This document shows positions 59,052-64,000 of a DNA stretch of 64,000 bases, one piece after another. The translations under genes were made by a program, and so were the position numbers. Source of the stretch: an uncultured Lachnospiraceae bacterium (GTDB taxonomy: Bacteria; Bacillota; Clostridia; Lachnospirales; Lachnospiraceae); contig CALWLA010000008.1 of assembly GCA_944381405.1 (NCBI GenBank), positions 18,879-82,878 on the forward strand. Direction: 5' to 3'. Below the pieces are notes generated by a model that had not been told where the DNA came from, searched no databases, and saw nothing but the letters and a program-made list of their open reading frames with translations. The stretch's first letter is position 1, and each line of letters begins with the position of its first letter.

Positions 59052-59856
59052 TTCCCCACGGCATGCCTTTGCGGTCTGCGCCTATCAGGAATCCCCTTAT
59101 CTGGAGGAATGCCTGCGGTCCCTGCTTTCCCAGAGCGAGGAAAGCGAGATCCTGATCTGTACCTCGACGCCCAACGATTTCCTGCGGAGCATCGCTGAAA
59201 AATACGAGCTGCCTCTTTATATCAGAGAGGGTCAGAGCTCCCTTGCCGGGGACTGGAATTTTGCTGTGGAAAAGGCCTTTACGGAAACCGGCGCCAGGCT
59301 CATTACCGTGGCCCATCAGGACGACCGGTACCGGAAGGACTACACCAAGGCGCTGCTGCATGCCCATGCCTTTTGTCCGGATATGTCCCTGTTCTGCACC
59401 CGGTACCGCACCATTGACGGAAGCGGAAAGGTGATCAAGGGACGGTCCGAGGAGGTAAAGCGGCTGCTGCGGCTGCCTCTGCGGCTGCGGGGACTTGCGG
59501 ATACGGGCTTTATCAAGCGTCTGGTCCTGCGCTTTGGCAATTCCATCGGCTGCCCCACCTGTACCTACAACCTGGACGTGACGGGGCTGCCTCTTTTTCG
59601 GAACAGCTACAGCTTTGTGACGGACTGGGATACTCTCTGGAGGCTGGCAGGGGAGCCGGGCCGGTTCGTCTGCATCGAAAAGGAGCTGGTGGACTATCGG
59701 ATCCACGATGGAGCCGCCACCAAGGCAAACATCCAAAATCACAACCGGGAAAAGGAAGAAACGGAAATGTTCCGGAAGATCTGGCCCGCCTTCGGGGCTG
59801 CCCTTCTGATGCATTTTTATCGAAAAGCATACGGTGCGTATGAGCAGGATTCTTGA
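59044..59856 (+). CDS. Glycosyltransferase family 2
   Basis: 270 aa. GT-A fold: AVCAYQESPYLEECLRSLLS, ILICTSTPNDFLRSIAEKY, LITVAHQDDRYRKDYTKAL (QDD as the DxD-like motif), then NSIGCPTCTYNLDVTG, FVTDWDTLWRLAGEPGRF and VDYRIHDGAATKAN. Cytosolic transferase, soluble. Coupled to the SIS gene (8-base overlap) and to the membrane protein downstream (17-base overlap), so the four genes at 58395-63863 form one unit. Confidence 0.87.
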   Translation: MSNSPRHAFAVCAYQESPYLEECLRSLLSQSEESEILICTSTPNDFLRSIAEKYELPLYIREGQSSLAGDWNFAVEKAFTETGARLITVAHQDDRYRKDYTKALLHAHAFCPDMSLFCTRYRTIDGSGKVIKGRSEEVKRLLRLPLRLRGLADTGFIKRLVLRFGNSIGCPTCTYNLDVTGLPLFRNSYSFVTDWDTLWRLAGEPGRFVCIEKELVDYRIHDGAATKANIQNHNREKEETEMFRKIWPAFGAALLMHFYRKAYGAYEQDS

Positions 59857-62062
59857 AACACTGATATGGGAACCGAACGTGGAGATGCAGTATGAGCTTG
59901 TGCTGATGCTGCTTCTGTTTTTGCTGCCTGCAGCCTTTGCCAAAAGGAAAAAGACCGTCGGTATCTGCTGGGGCCTGGCCTTTGCCGGGTTCCTTTTTCT
60001 GCACCGGGCCCTGCTGGCCTTCCTGGTCTCAGGGCTGTACCTGGGATTCCTTGCCGGGGTAATCTGTTTTATCTGGCAGCCCTCTTTGGCAGCCTTTACA
60101 AGGCCTGTCCGGTTTTTGAAAAAGGAAGTGCCGGACTTTCTGGGTTTTTCCGGGGAGGGAGCGGACGGACAGCCCAGGAGACGGCTGCTGTTTCTTGCGG
60201 CGGTGATCCTTCCGGCGCTTCTGATCCAGCTTTGCCGGATCAACATCGCCTACGATTATGATTCTCTCCGGTACGGCCTCCGGTCTCCCTATGTGCTGCT
60301 GGGAGGAAAGGGGCTTTCCGGTTTTTTTGAAAATCCCGGCCTGGTGAATACGGTCTATACCTATTCCAAGGGCTTTGAGCTTCTGACCCTGCCCCTCAGC
60401 TTTTCGGAAAGCTATAGCTATGTGCTTTGCGTAAACGTCTGGTTCCTGGTAGGGATCCTGTGGCTTTGCGGGAGGATGGCGCGGCTCCTTACGGGGATAT
60501 CCGGTTCGGAGACCCTCTGTGGATTTTTTGCCGCCCTGATGCCGGGCATCACCAATATGGCGGTCACCGCCAAGGCGGATCTTTCCACCCTGTTTTTTCA
60601 GCTGCTGTTCCTTTACCTGGTGCTGCGTTATCTGAAGGCAGAGGGGAAGGCGCAGAAGGACTGTGTGGGAGGCGGCCTGGGGGCCCTTCTTGTCACCTAT
60701 GCGCTGAAGCCCACCGCCATGCTGTTTTCTTCGGCAATGGGCCTGGGGGTGCTTTTTTATCTCCTGTTTCTCCGAAAAAAAGCAGGAAAGTCGCGTTTTC
60801 CCTTGGGAATCACGGCAAGGGGCCTGGGGGTGCTAGGGGCTGCGGCGCTTTTTACAGCGGTCTGCTGGCTTCGGACCCTGCTGATCACGGGGCTCCCTGT
60901 GACCTCCGTGTTTTCCGGTATTTTTTCCGCCCTTGGGCTGCGACTCAGGTACCCCTTTTCGGTGCAGTCTGTGCCCCAGAACGGAGCGGAGCTGTCCTTT
61001 GTGGACAGCCTGGAAACCTTTTTTTCAAGGTTACTACGATTTCTGTTCTGCCCCGCAGGGGAGGAGATGGCCCATGTGTGGATGGCCTGGGGCGGCTTTT
61101 TGTTCCTGCTGCTCCTGTTTTTGTGCTGCGGCCTTCTGGGACGGCTCCTGGGAAAGCTTTGGGAGGAGGCCCGGAAAAACAGCATCCTCCGGCGGGAAGC
61201 CCTGAGGGAAGACCAGCTGACGGAGGACAATCTGCGCTGCGGCAGGTGCCTTTCCCTGGAGTTTGGCATCGTCGGAGCCCTGTCCCTTGTGAGCCTCTGG
61301 TTTTTGTATCAGATCGACGGCAATTATTATATGCTGCTTTACGCCCTGACGGCGGTGCTTGGAACGGCGGCGCTCTTGATACTGGAGGTGAAGCTGCCTG
61401 GAAAGGATACGGTGTATCTGCTTCTGGCAGGAGTCATGCTGTATGTGACCGCTTTTACCGGCTGGGCCGGGGCGGTGGGATTTACGCCCTTTCCGGAAAA
61501 AGCGGAGCTGTCCATGCTGCTGCCGGTCGATCACCGGGAGCAGGCAGCACAGCGGTGCAGGCAGGAGGGCAGCTACAGGCTCTTTGAGGACCTAGGGACC
61601 CTGGAAGCAGGGCAGGCCAATCACGTCATCGCCTTTATGGAGGAGCCGGAATGCTATGATCTTCCCTGCGTGGTGGAGAGCTACACGGACATCGCAGGCA
61701 GCGGCGGAAATGTGTATCTGGTGAAAAAGCTGAACATTTTCAAGGAATTCCTGGACTGGTCCGGCACGGACTATATCTGCGGAGACCGGATATGGCTCCG
61801 GAAAGAAGGAAATGAACGGGCGGCAGAGCTTTTAGAGGATCTGATCGAGGACGGGACCCTGAGGGAGCTTGTATACAGCGGGCCGCAGCCAGAAAACGCC
61901 GCCCAAGGTGATGCTCCGGAGGGAACGAATCTCTCAGAGGGCGGCAGGTTCTTTTATGGAAAGATCGACCGGGAACGGGTAAAGGAGCCCTGGGAGGTTC
62001 CTCTTTCCCCGGAAAAACAGACAGAGGCAGAAAGGGAGCTGCAAAACTATGTGGAAGAATAA
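59840..62062 (+). CDS. Polytopic membrane protein, GT-C glycosyltransferase-like (A)
   Basis: 740 aa from ATG 59840; a GTG two codons earlier is an alternative. About 12 hydrophobic helices between residues 15 and 540, then a soluble C-terminal part of ~190 residues. The first exterior loop contains RINIAYDYDSLRYGLRSP, where DYD may be the acidic catalytic pair of GT-C enzymes. I cannot place it in a named family. Overlaps the GT2 upstream by 17 bases and the next membrane protein by 14. Confidence 0.7.
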   Translation: MSRILETLIWEPNVEMQYELVLMLLLFLLPAAFAKRKKTVGICWGLAFAGFLFLHRALLAFLVSGLYLGFLAGVICFIWQPSLAAFTRPVRFLKKEVPDFLGFSGEGADGQPRRRLLFLAAVILPALLIQLCRINIAYDYDSLRYGLRSPYVLLGGKGLSGFFENPGLVNTVYTYSKGFELLTLPLSFSESYSYVLCVNVWFLVGILWLCGRMARLLTGISGSETLCGFFAALMPGITNMAVTAKADLSTLFFQLLFLYLVLRYLKAEGKAQKDCVGGGLGALLVTYALKPTAMLFSSAMGLGVLFYLLFLRKKAGKSRFPLGITARGLGVLGAAALFTAVCWLRTLLITGLPVTSVFSGIFSALGLRLRYPFSVQSVPQNGAELSFVDSLETFFSRLLRFLFCPAGEEMAHVWMAWGGFLFLLLLFLCCGLLGRLLGKLWEEARKNSILRREALREDQLTEDNLRCGRCLSLEFGIVGALSLVSLWFLYQIDGNYYMLLYALTAVLGTAALLILEVKLPGKDTVYLLLAGVMLYVTAFTGWAGAVGFTPFPEKAELSMLLPVDHREQAAQRCRQEGSYRLFEDLGTLEAGQANHVIAFMEEPECYDLPCVVESYTDIAGSGGNVYLVKKLNIFKEFLDWSGTDYICGDRIWLRKEGNERAAELLEDLIEDGTLRELVYSGPQPENAAQGDAPEGTNLSEGGRFFYGKIDRERVKEPWEVPLSPEKQTEAERELQNYVEE

Positions 62063-63863
62063 AAAATGCCTGGGACTTGGCGCAGATGCGTGTCTGCTTC
62101 TGCTGCTGGCGGTATTTGCCTTTTATATCAACCGGGATATCGAGATCAAGGGTCTTTATATGGACGACCTTTATATGTGGTCCTGCTATGGGGAGCAGAG
62201 CCTCTGGGAGTTCGCCTTCCCCATCGGCACCTCCACCAGATTCCGGCCGGTATACTGGCTGGCCACTTACTTGCAGATGGCCATCGTGGGAAACCATATC
62301 GACTGGTTTGTGCCCTTTAATATCGTCTGCAACATCTTTGTGGCGGCTTCGGTGTATTACATCATCCGGAAGACCGCCCGTTACCGCCTGCTGGGCTTTT
62401 TGGGAGGCATCTGCTATCTGGCCTCCCGTTTTGCCTATTATCAGATCGGCCAGGCTCTGGGACTGATGGAGACCATGGCGCTTCTCATGTCCATCTGGAT
62501 CCTGTATCTGCTGTTCCGGTATCTCAACGAAGCCAATTACCGGACCGCCGCGGAGCTTGTGGCAGAGGGAGACCGGATCCGGGCAGAGGAAGAAGCGGAA
62601 GCGGAACAGAAAAAAGGCATGGATCAGCTGCGGGCGCTTTTAGGCGGAGAAGCGGAGCCGGACAAGCCGAAAAAAAGACTTCATGTCAGGCTTTTGGCCT
62701 GCGGGGACTGGCGCTTTGCTTTGGCCCTTTTGCTGTATTTTCTGGTGGTGTTCGTTCACGAGCGTTATTTGTGTCTGCTGCCCTTATTTTACCTGGCGCT
62801 TCTGCTGAAGCTTTTCAACCACAAAAAGGGCTTCCGCAGGGCCTATTTCCGTGAAAATCTGAGGCACTGGATCGCGCCCCTGGCGGTCTTTGCCCTGATC
62901 TTCCTGATCCGCAAACTCTGTATCGGCACGGCGATCCCTGCGGGAACCGGCGGCACGGAGGTGACGGAGACCTTCCGGGTGTCCGAGGCCATTTCCTTTG
63001 CCTTAAGCCAGGTGCTTTATATCTTTGGGGTAAACGCCGGACCAGAGCATCTTTGCGGGCTTCCCTGGGAGCAGACCCCGGCCCTGATCAAGGCCCTGAC
63101 AAAGCTCAGCGTGCTGGCCCTGGGGGTGATCTGCGGCATGTTCGGGGTGGTGCTTCTGCTGCAGCTTTCCAGCAAGGAAAAAAAGGACCGGCGGCAGTTT
63201 TTCCGCATCCTGGAAAATGTGCTTTTGTTTCTGCTGTTTATCGCCATGTGCATCGGCTGTTCCTCCGTTACCATCCGGGTGGAGATGCGTTGGATCTACG
63301 TCTCCTATACGGCGGCGCTGATCTTCTGCGCCTATATGATCCGGGTGGTGGGGGACTATTACCGGGAGACGGCGGCAGCCCCTTCCGAGGAAGGCAATGT
63401 GATCCGGAAAGCCGGGGATGTTGTGGCGGAAAAGATCTTCCGGCCCTGGGTAGTATCCGCCCTGCTGATCGGGGTATTTGGCGTTTATACGGCGCTGTCC
63501 GTCTATACCAACGCCTTTTACCGGACCTATTTTCCGAAGCTTTATTTCTGGCCGGATCAGCTACGGATGAATTCCCTGGCGGAGGAGACCTACGAAAAAT
63601 ACGGGGACGATATTTTCGGCAAGGATATTTACATTCTGGAAAACAGCTACGGCATGTCGGATTTTTACAAGGATACCTTTTTCAAGACCTTCGACAAGGA
63701 GAAAAAGGCGGAGGGCACGGAGGTGTTCTTTGCGGACAGCGCGGCGGATATTCCGGAGGAAGCGATCCGATCCGGAAACATCATCGTGGTACAGGAGGTG
63801 CCGGAGGAAAACGGATACCGGGATGTGACGGAGGAAGTGGTGTCCGGAAGCTGGCAGGAGTAA
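62049..63863 (+). CDS. Polytopic membrane protein, GT-C glycosyltransferase-like (B)
   Basis: 604 aa. One helix at 8-26, then an exterior loop with IKGLYMDDLYMWSCYGEQSL (DD pair as in GT-C/PMT enzymes), about ten more helices, a charged cytoplasmic loop (residues ~175-215, EEEAEAEQKKGMDQL), and a C-terminal exterior domain of ~110 residues (LRMNSLAEETYEKYGDDIFG, IYILENSYGMSDFYKDTFF). Family not identified. Last gene of the cluster; terminator at 63936. Confidence 0.7.
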   Translation: MWKNKKCLGLGADACLLLLLAVFAFYINRDIEIKGLYMDDLYMWSCYGEQSLWEFAFPIGTSTRFRPVYWLATYLQMAIVGNHIDWFVPFNIVCNIFVAASVYYIIRKTARYRLLGFLGGICYLASRFAYYQIGQALGLMETMALLMSIWILYLLFRYLNEANYRTAAELVAEGDRIRAEEEAEAEQKKGMDQLRALLGGEAEPDKPKKRLHVRLLACGDWRFALALLLYFLVVFVHERYLCLLPLFYLALLLKLFNHKKGFRRAYFRENLRHWIAPLAVFALIFLIRKLCIGTAIPAGTGGTEVTETFRVSEAISFALSQVLYIFGVNAGPEHLCGLPWEQTPALIKALTKLSVLALGVICGMFGVVLLLQLSSKEKKDRRQFFRILENVLLFLLFIAMCIGCSSVTIRVEMRWIYVSYTAALIFCAYMIRVVGDYYRETAAAPSEEGNVIRKAGDVVAEKIFRPWVVSALLIGVFGVYTALSVYTNAFYRTYFPKLYFWPDQLRMNSLAEETYEKYGDDIFGKDIYILENSYGMSDFYKDTFFKTFDKEKKAEGTEVFFADSAADIPEEAIRSGNIIVVQEVPEENGYRDVTEEVVSGSWQE

Positions 63864-63906
63864 GCGGGAAAGGTCGGCAGGACGGTTTGCATTTGTCATT
63901 GATAAA

Positions 63907-63926
63907 GGAGGCCTTGCAGGGCCTCC
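63907..63926 (+). other. Hairpin after the membrane protein gene
   Basis: GGAGGCC-TTGCAG-GGCCTCC with no T-run; lies 10 bases before the true terminator. Confidence 0.5.
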
Positions 63927-63935
63927 TCAGACTGA

Positions 63936-63973
63936 AGACAAAGTCCAAAGAAATGCGGGCTTTGTCTTTTTTT
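63936..63973 (+). terminator. Terminator of the SIS-GT2-membrane protein unit
   Basis: AGACAAAGTCC (63936-63946) pairs with GGGCTTTGTCT (63957-63967, one G-T wobble), then TTTTTTG. Confidence 0.85.
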
Positions 63974-64000
63974 GTGGCTAAAAATAATGAGAAAGTGTTG

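Overview
The window looks like a chromosomal segment of a fairly GC-rich Lachnospiraceae-type clostridium. The reasons are gene content (K+-dependent membrane pyrophosphatase, GdpP-rplI-dnaB block, DUF815 ATPase, DUF1858 protein, sigV-rsiV pair), strong AGGAGG ribosome sites, TTGACA/TATAAT promoters, a T-box and a lysine riboswitch. Species is not resolvable by eye. I see no transposase, phage gene, CRISPR array or rRNA; the single RNA gene that is certain is a tRNA-Lys(CTT).

Layout. 1-10289: branched-chain amino acid operon ilvN(partial)-ilvC-ilvD-[DUF815 ATPase]-ilvA-leuA-leuC-leuD-leuB, with short hairpins in several spacers. 10585-13886: FGGY sugar kinase, L-ribulose-5-P 4-epimerase and an EamA exporter. 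13883-18102: T-box controlled metNIQ methionine importer with a coupled M20 amidohydrolase. 18240-22337: convergent/divergent flavin enzymes and hppA with a structured leader. 22359-28978: envelope block with a D-Ala-D-Ala carboxypeptidase (its signal peptide is interrupted by an amber codon), an NlpC/P60 lipoprotein and a two-component system. 28950-32390: trmB, thioredoxin, tRNA-Lys, sigV-rsiV, nitroreductase. 32457-40715: AGCS symporter, guanylate kinase, sirtuin, gdpP-rplI-dnaB-DUF1858, and mecA on the minus strand. 40716-41932: gene-poor stretch with a strong promoter and one small unknown gene. 41933-55218: a long tightly packed run, GH18 protein-tsaC-nth-31 aa membrane peptide-AIRS-C protein-dCMP deaminase-Lrp-aminotransferase-Wzt-like ATPase-1359 aa multidomain glycosyltransferase-YlmH. 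55252-58252: lysine-riboswitch controlled amino acid ABC importer. 58303-63973: SIS isomerase, GT2 and two GT-C-like membrane proteins.

The most interesting items are two. First, a dispersed ~54-nt element made of two hairpins separated by exactly 10 nt and running into a Shine-Dalgarno sequence; it occurs at 10518, 46511, 46565 and 58332, and its second stem shows compensatory base changes. Second, an ABC-exporter ATPase with a Wzt-type C-terminal domain sits directly upstream of one polypeptide that combines a methyltransferase-like domain, a kinase-like domain, a coiled coil, a GT2 and a GT4. That is the domain logic of the WbdD chain terminator/ruler of E. coli O9a, here apparently fused to the polymerase in a Gram-positive setting. 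All functional statements rest on motif recognition by eye; no database search was run.
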